A stretch of 64,000 nt of DNA from Sphingobacterium sp. PCS056 (GCF_023273895.1 NZ_CP096883.1:4960001-5024000); one strand, 5' to 3'; positions 17,511-25,590 are shown, counted from the first letter of the stretch. The notes: generated from the sequence alone by a model not told the origin. Made by a program: numbers and translations.

Positions 17511-17536
17511 CAACGCCTACTTTCCAGTAGGCGTTG
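17511..17536 (+). terminator. Terminator hairpin of the ABC-3C operon
   Basis: Perfect 11-bp stem (17511-17521 with 17526-17536) around a TTCC loop, 20 bases after the ATPase stop. The following bases are T-rich only in part. Confidence 0.7.
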
Positions 17537-17635
17537 TGATTATATTGGGATATCGAATAAGGAGAACTATTTTTCTAAAACCTTACTCAAAACCTTTAAA
17601 AAGTCAATAAGAAGTTCTAAGGATGCCCCATCCAC

Positions 17636-17675
17636 GGTACAAGAAAAGCTCATCCAAAAGATGAGCTTTTCTTGT
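17636..17675. repeat. 40-bp copy of the tRNA-Leu 3' flank/terminator (copy 1)
   Basis: From GGTAC through the hairpin to CTTGT, these 40 bases equal 18234-18272 except for one A in an A run. The copy at 18234 starts inside the 3' end of tRNA-Leu. Here no tRNA precedes it, so it may be an attachment-site remnant of an element that entered at a tRNA 3' end, or a leftover of a duplicated tRNA operon. Confidence 0.55.
17639..17674. terminator. Intrinsic terminator hairpin (copy 1)
   Basis: Arms ACAAGAAAAGCTCATC and GATGAGCTTTTCTTGT form a 16-bp stem with a CAAAA loop. The symmetric A/T tracts allow termination in both directions. Confidence 0.7.
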
Positions 17676-17724
17676 ATATAACTCTTTTTAGGATGGATCA
17701 TTGGTAGTACTCCTGCTAATCGAT

Positions 17725-17800
17725 GATTTTACTTAAAATGAGAGATGCTTGTCATGATATCTAAATCTATAGATCAAAATTTCCAAAATTAAGTAAAATC
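17725..17800. repeat. Spaced 12-bp inverted repeat
   Basis: GATTTTACTTAA (17725-17736) and TTAAGTAAAATC (17789-17800) are exact inverted copies separated by 52 bases. They could be end remnants of a small insertion or a binding site; no coding sequence lies between. Confidence 0.4.
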
Positions 17801-17992
17801 GACTATCTAATCTTGCGAACCTTTTCTTAAGATGTGCTCCTAAATGTTTACCATAATTATCCGTTGGGAGATTATATCCTCGAAAATCACGTTTATAGCT
17901 TGATACTTTACCTAATTTAATTTGACATTAAAAAATAATCTGCAATATTTGAGGCGATTACATATAATTATTAAAAAATGATGGTTTCAAAT

Positions 17993-18022
17993 TTTGATAT
18001 TAGGAAAATCGCCGTATATTTG
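17993..18022 (+). promoter_or_regulatory. Promoter of the tRNA-Gly/tRNA-Leu operon
   Basis: TTTG at 17993-17996 and TATATTTG at 18015-18022 are separated by 18 bases, close to the Bacteroidota -33/-7 consensus (TTTG, about 19 bases, TAnnTTTG). Transcription would begin near 18028, about 35 bases before the tRNA. Confidence 0.75.
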
Positions 18023-18062
18023 CATCACCAAAACAGAAAACAACTTGTTGACTGTTAGCAAT

Positions 18063-18138
18063 GCGAAAATAGCTCAGCTGGTAGAGCACAACCTTGCCAA
18101 GGTTGGGGTCGCGAGTTCGAATCTCGTTTTTCGCTCCA
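18063..18138 (+). tRNA. tRNA-Gly (anticodon GCC)
   Basis: The acceptor stem GCGAAAA pairs with TTTTCGC. The anticodon arm CAACC-TTGCCAA-GGTTG shows anticodon GCC, the T arm contains GTTCGAATC, and the CCA end is encoded (18136-18138). Length 76 bases. Co-transcribed with tRNA-Leu 14 bases downstream. Confidence 0.95.
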
Positions 18139-18152
18139 CATTAATATCACCT

Positions 18153-18237
18153 GCCTAGGTGGTGGAACTGGTAGACACGCAGGACTTAAAATCCTGTTTC
18201 CGTTAAGGAAGTGCGGGTTCGATTCCCGCCCTAGGTA
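18153..18237 (+). tRNA. tRNA-Leu (anticodon TAA)
   Basis: The acceptor strand GCCTAGG pairs with CCTAGGT at the 3' end (one G-U pair at the first position). The anticodon arm CAGGA-CTTAAAA-TCCTG gives anticodon TAA. The long variable arm and the GGTTCGATTCC T arm fit a class II tRNA-Leu. No CCA is encoded. Its last bases begin the 40-bp block also found at 17636. Confidence 0.95.
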
Positions 18238-18272
18238 CAAGAAAGCTCATCCAAAAGATGAGCTTTTCTTGT
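18234..18272. terminator. tRNA operon terminator (copy 2 of the 40-bp block)
   Basis: The arms around the CAAAA loop (GCTCATC with GATGAGC, extended by A/T pairs) are followed by GTTTT. The block repeats 17636-17675 with one base fewer in an A run and overlaps the tRNA-Leu 3' end. Confidence 0.75.
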
Positions 18273-18373
18273 TTTAAAAACGATCCAATTGGCGATTTCA
18301 ATTTTCAACTGAAATCCAGAAAATTCAATGTCTTTTTAGAAAATTGCTATATTCGAAGTAAAATAAAGTTAGT

Positions 18374-19090
18374 ATGCTCAATTTTTATTATAGTTTATTA
18401 TTTCTTGCATTCTTAGTTCTTGTGCTATTGACTGTATTTTTATATTGGAAAATCCGCATTTTGAAACGGCAAAATGAATTACTTACTAAACAGAATCGTG
18501 ATGTATATAGTATCACTCTTCCAGATGAAACAACTATTTATAAGTTAGATCCACATTTACTAAAAAATGCATTAAACGCAATTCAATCGCATGCTTATCA
18601 AAGTTATCATGCCCTCGATAAGTTATCCAATGTACTGGATTATATTCTTTATGAGACAGATGGCACATTTGTTAAATTAAAGGATGAAATTGCTTTTGCT
18701 CAAAATCTGATTGAGATCAACAAACTTAAAATCAGTCCTTTATTTGATTTGCATATTCGTAAAAAAATTAGCCCCGAAGCTGGAGATATGCTGATCGCTC
18801 CTTTTATGACTATCAATCCAATCGAAAATGCGTTTAAACATGCCGATGTCCAAAATGAAAATAGTTATATCTCTGTTGTTTTTGAAGTTGTTGAAGATTA
18901 TTTTTATCTGACCGTATCTAATCGCATCCAGTCAAAACAACGTACAACGAATACTTTAGGTGGTTTAGGAAACAAAACATTTATACAACGATTAAAAAGT
19001 ATTTATGGTGAAGATTATAGTTTAAACACAGAGCAAAAAGAAGATATTTACACCGTAACAGTAAAAATAAAACTGTATAAGAATGATTAA
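18374..19090 (+). CDS. LytS-type sensor histidine kinase
   Basis: The 238-residue protein has one N-terminal membrane helix (residues 5-25), then a short linker and a His_kinase/HATPase unit. The phospho-acceptor segment reads LDPHLLKNALNAIQSH with His61, where family members usually have NPHFLFNSLN. The N box is PFMTINPIENAFKHA and the C-terminal glycine-rich part is LGGLGNKTFIQRLKSIYG. With a single membrane helix and no sensor domain it is smaller than typical LytS kinases (usually several helices). It overlaps the LytTR response-regulator gene by 8 bases, so the two form a two-component system. The signal is unknown. Confidence 0.85.
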   Translation: MLNFYYSLLFLAFLVLVLLTVFLYWKIRILKRQNELLTKQNRDVYSITLPDETTIYKLDPHLLKNALNAIQSHAYQSYHALDKLSNVLDYILYETDGTFVKLKDEIAFAQNLIEINKLKISPLFDLHIRKKISPEAGDMLIAPFMTINPIENAFKHADVQNENSYISVVFEVVEDYFYLTVSNRIQSKQRTTNTLGGLGNKTFIQRLKSIYGEDYSLNTEQKEDIYTVTVKIKLYKND

Positions 19091-19793
19091 ATGTATATTG
19101 TTGGATGATGAACTTCCTTCACTAAGCTATCTTCAGGCTTTATGTGGAAATTTTAAGGATGTCGAAATTGTCAAAAGTTTTAATAATCCACAAAAATTTT
19201 TAGACCAGGTCGACAAGCTTGATTTTAACACATGTGTCATGGATATCCTCATGCCTAATCTTAATGGTCTCGATATTGCAAAACTCTTACCCAATAAGGC
19301 TATTATATTTTCGACCGCATATAAAGAGTTTGCGGCGGATGCATTTGATTTGCATGCTGTAGATTATTTACGTAAACCTTATCAAGCTGATCGCTTGCAA
19401 ATTGCTTTTGATAAAGCGATGAAATGGATTATAGCAAATGCGGTATCCAGTGAAGATATCATTGAATTGAATAGTAATCAAGGGAAAACTCGAATCATTA
19501 CTTCACAAATTGCTTACATCGAAGTCGCAGATCATGATAGAAGAGACAAGTATATAAAGATGACTGACGGACCTGATATTCTGGCAAAAAACATAAGCCT
19601 GGACGAAATCTTGATGCTCTTACCTAGTGGAAAATTCTGTCGAATCAATAGGCGAAATGTGATTGCATTAGCAACGGTATCTTCGTATACTGCACAGTAT
19701 GTGATTTGTAAAATAAAGGAGCCATCTGCGATGATAAAACTTACATTATCTGCACCCTACAGGGATCATTTTATTAACAGTCTGATTGTTTAG
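19083..19793 (+). CDS. LytTR family response regulator
   Basis: Residues 1-118 form a receiver domain: acidic pocket LLDDE at 7-10, phospho-acceptor Asp54 in CVMDILMPNLNG, the Thr in IIFSTAYKEFAADAF and the Lys in DYLRKPYQ. The C-terminal 100 residues are a LytTR DNA-binding domain (KTRIITSQIAYIEVADHDRR, LPSGKFCRINRRNVIAL). It would bind direct repeats near target promoters after phosphorylation by the upstream kinase. The CPA2 antiporter gene begins 93 bases downstream and may be a target. Confidence 0.92.
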   Translation: MIKCILLDDELPSLSYLQALCGNFKDVEIVKSFNNPQKFLDQVDKLDFNTCVMDILMPNLNGLDIAKLLPNKAIIFSTAYKEFAADAFDLHAVDYLRKPYQADRLQIAFDKAMKWIIANAVSSEDIIELNSNQGKTRIITSQIAYIEVADHDRRDKYIKMTDGPDILAKNISLDEILMLLPSGKFCRINRRNVIALATVSSYTAQYVICKIKEPSAMIKLTLSAPYRDHFINSLIV

Positions 19794-19885
19794 TACATTT
19801 TTTTTATTGTTCGGTACAAAAAATACAATTTAAGTTTGTTAAGAACCTTACAGCTATTATCTTGTTGTCTACAATAGGAAAATAT

Positions 19886-22165
19886 ATGTTAAATAGTAAA
19901 TACCGATCTACGTTTTTTTACCTCATTATTTTAATAATTGGGATATCACTTGGCTATTTTATTATCCATCAAGGGACGCGATTTGAACATGAAACACATG
20001 GAAATATAAACGTTCCTATACATTCTGCCTGGTCACATTTTTTAGATCACTTGCATGAAAATCTTTCCTACCCACTAGCAGTCCTCATACTACAGATCAT
20101 AACCATTATTTTTGTAGCTCGAATTTTTGGTTTATTATTTAAAAAAATAGGTCAACCTTCTGTTATTGGAGAGATTGTAGCGGGTATAGCACTTGGTCCT
20201 TCTCTTTTAGGAAATTATTTTCCTGAGATATCTTCATTTCTTTTTCCAGTTAGTTCTTTAGGTAATTTGGGTGTACTTAGCCAAATCGGTCTCGTCCTTT
20301 TTATGTTTGTAGTGGGTATGGAACTTGACCTAAAAATCCTAAAAAATAAAGCTCATGATGCTATTGTGATTAGTCATGTTAGTATTATTTTTCCATTCTT
20401 GCTTGGAATGGGCTTGGCTTATGTGATCTTTCAATCGACAGCTCCCGATAACGTTTCTTTTTTGTCATATGCTTTATTTATTGGTATATCGATGAGTATT
20501 ACAGCATTTCCGGTACTGGCCAGAATTGTTCAAGAAAGGGGTATGAACAAGACAAGATTGGGTTCCATGGCTATTACCTGTGCGGCGGCAGATGATATTA
20601 CTGCATGGTGCCTTTTGGCAGCGGTCATAGCAGTCGTAAAAGCAGGATCTGTTATCAGTGCTGTTTACACCATTGCTTTTGCCATTGGCTACGTTTTCTT
20701 AATGGTACGATTTGTGAAACCTTTTCTGCAACGTATTGGAGATCTGCACACGACGAAGGAGCGTCTGGGAAAATCTATTGTAGGCATATTTTTCCTGACG
20801 TTACTCATTTCTTCCTGGACGACTGAAGTTATTGGTATCCACGCATTATTTGGGGCTTTTATGGCAGGTGTGATCATGCCCAATAACACGAGCTTTAGAA
20901 GTATATTTATTGAAAAAGTAGAGGATGTAGCACAAGTACTTCTTTTACCCTTATTTTTTGTATTTACGGGATTACGCACACAGATTGGATTGCTCAATGA
21001 AGCTGAACATTGGCACACATGTTTTTGGGTAGTCCTGATTGCTGTAGTGGGCAAATTTATTGGAAGTGCGCTTTCTGCAAGGTTTGTAGGACAAAATTGG
21101 CACAGTAGCCTCACCATTGGAGCTTTAATGAATACCAGAGGGTTGATGGAGTTAGTTGCGCTCAATATAGGTTATGATCTTGGCGTACTGACGGATGAAA
21201 TGTTCGCCATATTGGTACTGATGGCCTTGATCACCACGTTTATGACTGGACCAGCATTAGATTTGATTAATAAATTTTTCAAACCCGAAATAGAAGATAA
21301 TGCTACGCTGATATCGAAGAAAAATAAATACAACATTTTAATTTCATTTAGCAATCCAAATTCAGGTAAAATCCTACTTCGAATTGCCAATATGCTCACG
21401 AAAAAATCTAAAGAAAATAGTACCGTAACAGCGTTACACCTTTCTCTAGGGAATGAATTAAATACGTTTAATTCGATAGAATATGAAAGAGATAATTTTT
21501 CATTGTTAAACGATGAAAGTCAAAAATTAGATCAACCCTATACGCCTATTTTTAGAGGTACAGACAACATCAATGAAGATATTGCTAAAATGGCTAATGA
21601 AGAAGACTTTGACTTATTATTAACTGGAATTGGTCAATCCGTCTATGAAGGGTCTGTCCTTGGAAGTATCATTGGATTTACGAGTAAAGTGGTTAATCCT
21701 GAACGATTGTTAGGATCATTGACAGGAAAAGAAAGTCTGTTTAATCACAGTGGATTTGAAGATAAAACGACAGCACTTCTCAAATCTATTCATATTCCTT
21801 GTGGGATATTGGTCGATCGAGGTATTCCTGATGCGGTAAAAAATATACTGGTACCTATCAAAACTCTCAGTGATAGTTTCTTATTGATCTATATCCATAA
21901 ACTAATCCAAAATAATGATGTAAAAGTATGTTTCTTAGATGAAGATCAAGTGATTAAAACTTCTGTAGAACTTAAGGAAGCGATTCGATCGCTAGACTAC
22001 GCAGCTCCTAATCATATCAATATCATAGATGAAGCAGATCGTAAAGATGTGGTATATTCTTCTTTTGATATTATACTGATTAGCTTCTTAGCATGGAAAC
22101 AGATCTCCTTTGAAAAAGAACAATGGACAAAACAGCTACCAAGTACATTAATTTTAAAACCCTAA
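19886..22165 (+). CDS. CPA2-family cation:proton antiporter with C-terminal cytosolic domain
   Basis: The ATG at 19886 gives 759 residues; a TTG at 19862 would add eight. A first membrane helix (about 12-30) precedes the exchanger domain of about 12 helices (roughly 60-410). Family marks are IGQPSVIGEIVAGIALGPSL, the ion-binding DD in CAAADDITAW, and LMNTRGLMELVALNIGYDLG. Residues after about 430 form soluble tandem domains that look like universal-stress-type folds (NILISFSNPNSGKILLRI, GIPDAVKNILVPIKTLSDSF). Such Kef/CPA2 proteins exchange Na+ or K+ for H+ across the inner membrane. The layout, after a LytTR pair and before a tiny gene, suggests controlled expression. Confidence 0.88.
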   Translation: MLNSKYRSTFFYLIILIIGISLGYFIIHQGTRFEHETHGNINVPIHSAWSHFLDHLHENLSYPLAVLILQIITIIFVARIFGLLFKKIGQPSVIGEIVAGIALGPSLLGNYFPEISSFLFPVSSLGNLGVLSQIGLVLFMFVVGMELDLKILKNKAHDAIVISHVSIIFPFLLGMGLAYVIFQSTAPDNVSFLSYALFIGISMSITAFPVLARIVQERGMNKTRLGSMAITCAAADDITAWCLLAAVIAVVKAGSVISAVYTIAFAIGYVFLMVRFVKPFLQRIGDLHTTKERLGKSIVGIFFLTLLISSWTTEVIGIHALFGAFMAGVIMPNNTSFRSIFIEKVEDVAQVLLLPLFFVFTGLRTQIGLLNEAEHWHTCFWVVLIAVVGKFIGSALSARFVGQNWHSSLTIGALMNTRGLMELVALNIGYDLGVLTDEMFAILVLMALITTFMTGPALDLINKFFKPEIEDNATLISKKNKYNILISFSNPNSGKILLRIANMLTKKSKENSTVTALHLSLGNELNTFNSIEYERDNFSLLNDESQKLDQPYTPIFRGTDNINEDIAKMANEEDFDLLLTGIGQSVYEGSVLGSIIGFTSKVVNPERLLGSLTGKESLFNHSGFEDKTTALLKSIHIPCGILVDRGIPDAVKNILVPIKTLSDSFLLIYIHKLIQNNDVKVCFLDEDQVIKTSVELKEAIRSLDYAAPNHINIIDEADRKDVVYSSFDIILISFLAWKQISFEKEQWTKQLPSTLILKP

Positions 22166-22176
22166 TATTTATTGTT

Positions 22177-22395
22177 ATGGAAAAATATATTTTTGAAACT
22201 ATGCTTATCAATGATGATAAAATTCATCAATTAGAGGCGACTTTAAAGAATATCCCAAATATTGTTACCATTAATATTAAGCGACTCAGTAATGGGCTTA
22301 TACTAAAATTAGAAGCTCTCAATATTCAAGCTTTTGAGATTGCATTTCAGCTCAAGCAAAATGGGTTTGCTGTTGAACGCTTGTATGAAGAATAA
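22177..22395 (+). CDS. Hypothetical 72-residue protein, antiporter-linked
   Basis: Starting 11 bases after the antiporter stop, it encodes 72 residues (MEKYIFETMLINDDKIHQLE at the start). The pattern beta-helix-beta-beta-helix (VTINIKRLSNGLILKLEALN, IAFQLKQNGFAVERLYEE) suggests a small ACT- or HMA-like ferredoxin fold without metal-binding Cys. It could regulate the antiporter or sense a ligand, but no family is recognised. It is followed by a terminator hairpin at 22417. Confidence 0.6.
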   Translation: MEKYIFETMLINDDKIHQLEATLKNIPNIVTINIKRLSNGLILKLEALNIQAFEIAFQLKQNGFAVERLYEE

Positions 22396-22416
22396 GAGTA
22401 GATCATCCGTTTTTAC

Positions 22417-22457
22417 ACCATAAAGGAAATTTTATGTTCTAGACTTTCCTTTATGGT
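22417..22457 (+). terminator. Terminator of the antiporter operon
   Basis: A 13-bp perfect stem (22417-22429 with 22445-22457) and a 15-base loop lie 22 bases after the small gene's stop. Confidence 0.65.
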
Positions 22458-22592
22458 TTGAGTCAATTATTTGATTAGCAATTAATGGATCCTATGATCA
22501 CCTTAATAACATACCTCTGAATTGCTATTTTATTGTGTACCGGTCAGCTTTTCTCGATTATTTTTATATTTTTATCGAACAATAGATGACAT

Positions 22593-23642
22593 ATGCACAC
22601 AGCTCTTTATATTTTTTCTTCCATTCTGATCATTATAAGTTTTGTTCCATTAATCAGGAACGATTATTGGACATTTCGTGTTTTTGAATATCCTAGACTA
22701 CAAAAGCTGGTGCTCACGATTGTATCATTAGTTCTATTAGTGATTTTCTGCGAAAAAACAACTATTTTCTACATCTATATTACGCTGCTTTCTGGTACTA
22801 TTATCTATTTAACAAAGCAGATTCTCCCCTTTACTCCAATTGGAAAAAAGCAAATTTTAAGAGCTAAAAAGGATATACCTGATCAATCGATCAGTATAAT
22901 GATATCCAATGTATTTGAGGATAACACCAATTATCAGGGTTGTATTGCGGAGATTAAAAAGACGGGTGCAGATGTTGTTCTTTTGCTCGAAACCAGTCAT
23001 AAGTGGATGGAAGAATTAAGAGAGGCTACGGATGCATATCCCTTTCGTATCGAAAAGCCAATCGACAATACCTATGGTATGCTTTTGTATTCTAAATTGG
23101 AACTAAAAGATAGTAAAGTCAAATTTTTAGTTGAAGATGATATTCCCTCAATCCACACAAAGGTAATTTTACCGAGTGGTGAGCTTGTCCAATTGTATGC
23201 AGTACACCCTACTCCACCTGTTCCAAACGAAAACCCGCGATCAACGGAAAGAGATAAAGAACTTTTAATGATTGCAGATGAAGCTGAAAAATCTGAAGTA
23301 CCGGTTATTGTTTGTGGGGATTTAAATGACGTTGCATGGAGCTATACGACTGAACTATTCTTAAAAACAAGTCAATTGCTAGATCCTAGAAGGGGACGTT
23401 TCTTTCTCAACACCTTCCATGCGCATCATTTTTTTATGCGTTTTCCATTGGATCATATCTTTTGCAGCACAGATTTTAAATTGAAGCGGATGAAAAGGTT
23501 GTATAACTTCAATTCGGACCACTTCCCGATTTTAACAGAATTGCAATATGAGAGATCTGCTGATATCGAACAAGAAGAAAATACACTGGATGTAGATCAA
23601 GAAGATATAGCACTGGCTAAAGAGAAAAAAGAAAAGTGCTGA
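22593..23642 (+). CDS. Membrane-anchored endonuclease/exonuclease/phosphatase family protein
   Basis: The 349-residue protein has three N-terminal membrane helices (about 4-20, 38-55, 58-75), then an EEP catalytic domain. Visible active-site elements are ISNVFEDN, VVLLLETSHKW (metal-binding Glu), VHPTPP, VICGDLNDVAWSYT and FPLDHIFCS with FNSDHFPI at the end. These match Mg-dependent phosphodiesterases. In this family the membrane-bound versions act on the outer side of the cytoplasmic membrane, and the substrate is unknown. The C-terminal 35 residues are acidic and probably disordered. A stem at its stop codon acts as terminator. Confidence 0.85.
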   Translation: MHTALYIFSSILIIISFVPLIRNDYWTFRVFEYPRLQKLVLTIVSLVLLVIFCEKTTIFYIYITLLSGTIIYLTKQILPFTPIGKKQILRAKKDIPDQSISIMISNVFEDNTNYQGCIAEIKKTGADVVLLLETSHKWMEELREATDAYPFRIEKPIDNTYGMLLYSKLELKDSKVKFLVEDDIPSIHTKVILPSGELVQLYAVHPTPPVPNENPRSTERDKELLMIADEAEKSEVPVIVCGDLNDVAWSYTTELFLKTSQLLDPRRGRFFLNTFHAHHFFMRFPLDHIFCSTDFKLKRMKRLYNFNSDHFPILTELQYERSADIEQEENTLDVDQEDIALAKEKKEKC

Positions 23643-23657
23643 TCGTACAGCACTTTT
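23632..23657. terminator. Bidirectional terminator between convergent genes
   Basis: AAAAGTGCTG pairs with CAGCACTTTT around ATCGTA, spanning the stop codon of the EEP gene. A-rich and T-rich flanks allow termination both ways, and the neighbouring gene ends toward it from the right. Confidence 0.8.
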
Positions 23658-23682
23658 TATTCTTTATTGCAAATTATAATAT

Positions 23683-23949
23683 TTAATACTCTATTGCTAA
23701 AATTGATCTCAGTGGGATCAACACACCACTTTTAATTTGAAGATACTTATCTGTTAAAGACCAAACTGTTGTTTCCACTCTCTTGGGACCAGCCTCTGTT
23801 TGAAAAGCGATCGTTGTCTTGGACTTGAATTCATTACCTAATCGTAAAGCCCCTTTTAGTGTTTCTAAGAACGTCTGAGTTCTATCTTCATTCGCTGCAA
23901 CAATTTTGAATGAAGAGATTTGTTCTTTTTCTATCAATTCTCCGATCAT
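23683..23949 (-). CDS. Conserved hypothetical protein, 88 residues
   Basis: The short protein (MIGELIEKEQISSFKIVAAN at the start) has a helix-like middle (TQTFLETLKGALRLGNEF) and a beta-rich end (KTTIAFQTEAGPKRVETTVW, KYLQIKSGVLIPLRSILAIE). No family or motif is recognised. It is convergent with the EEP gene and divergent from the thioesterase gene. Coding potential is supported by regular codon use and a stop next to the terminator. Confidence 0.65.
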   Translation of the reverse strand: MIGELIEKEQISSFKIVAANEDRTQTFLETLKGALRLGNEFKSKTTIAFQTEAGPKRVETTVWSLTDKYLQIKSGVLIPLRSILAIEY

Positions 23950-24130
23950 ACTCCTAATAATTTATAATTGACAATTTGATTAAATAAGCCATTTCATTTA
24001 TAACGTTCCTAATTGTTATAACATATACTTAACCTTACTTAAATGTAAGAATTCCTAAATAAAATACCAATAGTATTTTGTTTTTAACATTTATTTTACA
24101 AATCCAGATCATCACTCGTATAATTATCCC

Positions 24131-24138
24131 TAAATTTG
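24131..24138 (+). promoter_or_regulatory. -7 promoter box of the acyl-ACP thioesterase gene
   Basis: TAAATTTG fits TAnnTTTG and lies 17 bases before the start at 24155. No TTG is visible at the -33 spacing. Confidence 0.5.
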
Positions 24139-24154
24139 TTGAAATTTATCAAAA

Positions 24155-24880
24155 ATGGACAATTCAACATTTGAAAAAAACTGGGAGATCAATTTTACAC
24201 AATGCTATTCAAATGCTAGAATTCGCTATTCTGATCTTTCTAACTTATTGCAATTGACAGCTGGTGAGCATGCTACTATCTCTGGCTTTGGTTTTAAAGA
24301 AATGGCGAAGAATAATCAAACCTGGGTTCTAAGCCGTATCCGATTTGAAATAAGTCGTTTGCCAAAGTGGATGGATAAAGTGACTATTAAAACTTGGATT
24401 CAACGACTAGAGGGGGCTAAATCTACCCGTAATTTTGAAGTTTATGTCAATAATCAACTGTATGTGGCAGCAAGCAGTTATTGGGCTGTAATCAATACGG
24501 TGAAAAGAGGACCTGAAGAATTGGCAATCGCTCTCGGAAATTTTAAAACTTTTCCTGATCGCTTTAGTACGCAAAAACCTTTTTCAAAATTGAATTTAGC
24601 TCAGGCAGTCAAATCAATAGAAAACTATACGGTTAAAATATCGGATCTAGATATTGTCAATCACGCAAACAATGTTAAATACTTGGATTGGTGCATGGAC
24701 CGACTACCCATGGAACTGGTATTAACCAATCAAATAGCTGCTATAGAAATGAATTATTTGAGAGAACTTCGCTATAATGATACGGTGGAAATTAGTGGCA
24801 ATTCAACTGAATTGGGCTATTTCATGACCGTTGCTAAGCAGGAACATATATCTTTTGCTCTAGAAATTGAAACAAAATAA
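24155..24880 (+). CDS. Acyl-ACP thioesterase (FatA/FatB-like)
   Basis: The 241-residue protein has two hotdog halves. The first contains WVLSRIRFEISRLPKWMDKV and TWIQRLEGAKSTRNFEVYVN; the second starts with the active-site segment SDLDIVNHANNVKYLDWCMD near residues 168-187, with the Asp/Asn/His residues typical of plant-type FatA/FatB enzymes. The reaction is hydrolysis of acyl-ACP to free fatty acid and ACP in the cytosol. It is a single-gene unit; a perfect hairpin overlaps its stop codon. Confidence 0.9.
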   Translation: MDNSTFEKNWEINFTQCYSNARIRYSDLSNLLQLTAGEHATISGFGFKEMAKNNQTWVLSRIRFEISRLPKWMDKVTIKTWIQRLEGAKSTRNFEVYVNNQLYVAASSYWAVINTVKRGPEELAIALGNFKTFPDRFSTQKPFSKLNLAQAVKSIENYTVKISDLDIVNHANNVKYLDWCMDRLPMELVLTNQIAAIEMNYLRELRYNDTVEISGNSTELGYFMTVAKQEHISFALEIETK

Positions 24881-24917
24881 AAGGGGCTGTATCAAATTTG
24901 ATGATACAGCCCCTTTT
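24879..24917. terminator. Strong bidirectional terminator
   Basis: A perfect 16-bp stem (24879-24894 with 24902-24917) with loop AATTTGA sits between the convergent thioesterase gene and the eight-gene sugar operon. T-tracts lie on both strands. Confidence 0.9.
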
Positions 24918-24936
24918 TATATGATGATAAAGCAAA

Positions 24937-25569
24937 TTAACCTGCAAAAGCTTTATCGCCTTTTTTATACGGATAATTTCCATCAAACTTTCCTGGGATC
25001 TTAACATAGCGTAATGCTTTTGTTAATCCAAGTTCTGAATTAAAGTAGCCCGTTAAGGTCAATTGTTTAAACATCGTGAACCAATGTGGTGGCTTACCAG
25101 CGACCTCTCGATATAATTCATTCTGCTTAACTGCATTCTTTTCACGTTCTTCTTTTGTTTCCTCATCCTGTTTTTTATTAAACTCATTTGCTTCTTTGTC
25201 TAATAAATTCACAAAACTTGTACGTTCTTCAGCAGAAAGATCCAAAAAGTTTTTCTTCATTAACTCTTGTGCTTTTTTATCTAGGTTGTTAATTCCATCC
25301 ATAAAAACAGCTTGCTGTTCGTCAGTATAACAATCTCTAACCATTACAGGAATAAAACTTCCTACCCCAGCTTCTTTTGCTCCTGGAGTTGAGGTTTTTG
25401 GTAAAATAGCTTCTGCTAAGTCTCCCAATAGATCAGTAGTCTTAGGTTCAAATAAAACTTCTACTTGTTTAGTAGCAGAGCGTGAACAACCTTCAAGAAA
25501 AAGGCTCGAGCCGATGACCACGCCTCCCATCAACATGGCTACACGCTGAATTGCTTCTCTTCTATTCAT
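24937..25569 (-). CDS. Gluconate 2-dehydrogenase subunit 3 family protein (Tat, lipoprotein)
   Basis: The ATG at 25569 gives 210 residues opening MNRREAIQRVAMLMGGVVIG with the Tat-type RR motif and a lipobox LFLEGC (Cys near 28). The middle (TTDLLGDLAEAILPKTSTPGAKEAGV, FIPVMVRDCY) is the family signature. These small subunits pair with GMC flavoenzymes and carry them through the Tat pore; the family's GMC partner lies three genes upstream in transcription order (27041-28729). It is the last gene of the operon, directly before the terminator. Confidence 0.88.
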   Translation of the reverse strand: MNRREAIQRVAMLMGGVVIGSSLFLEGCSRSATKQVEVLFEPKTTDLLGDLAEAILPKTSTPGAKEAGVGSFIPVMVRDCYTDEQQAVFMDGINNLDKKAQELMKKNFLDLSAEERTSFVNLLDKEANEFNKKQDEETKEEREKNAVKQNELYREVAGKPPHWFTMFKQLTLTGYFNSELGLTKALRYVKIPGKFDGNYPYKKGDKAFAG

Positions 25570-25590
25570 AATCAATCTCTTTTTTAATAC

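Larger units (their letters stand above)
17491..18062. other. Gene-free stretch between ABC-3C operon and tRNA genes
   Basis: No gene is visible in 572 bases. It holds two hairpins (17511-17536 and 17639-17674), a spaced 12-bp inverted repeat (17725-17736 with 17789-17800), and the tRNA promoter at 17993-18022. It probably contains the right boundary of the accessory segment. Confidence 0.6.

Noticed and set aside
17491..18062. CRISPR array in the defence-side intergenic region
   Set aside because: No regularly spaced direct repeats; only two hairpins and one inverted repeat are present. No array was seen elsewhere in the window either.
20689..21165. 158-codon minus-strand ORF inside the antiporter
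   Set aside because: Antisense to conserved membrane helices of the CPA2 gene; composition is what reverse translation of hydrophobic codons gives.
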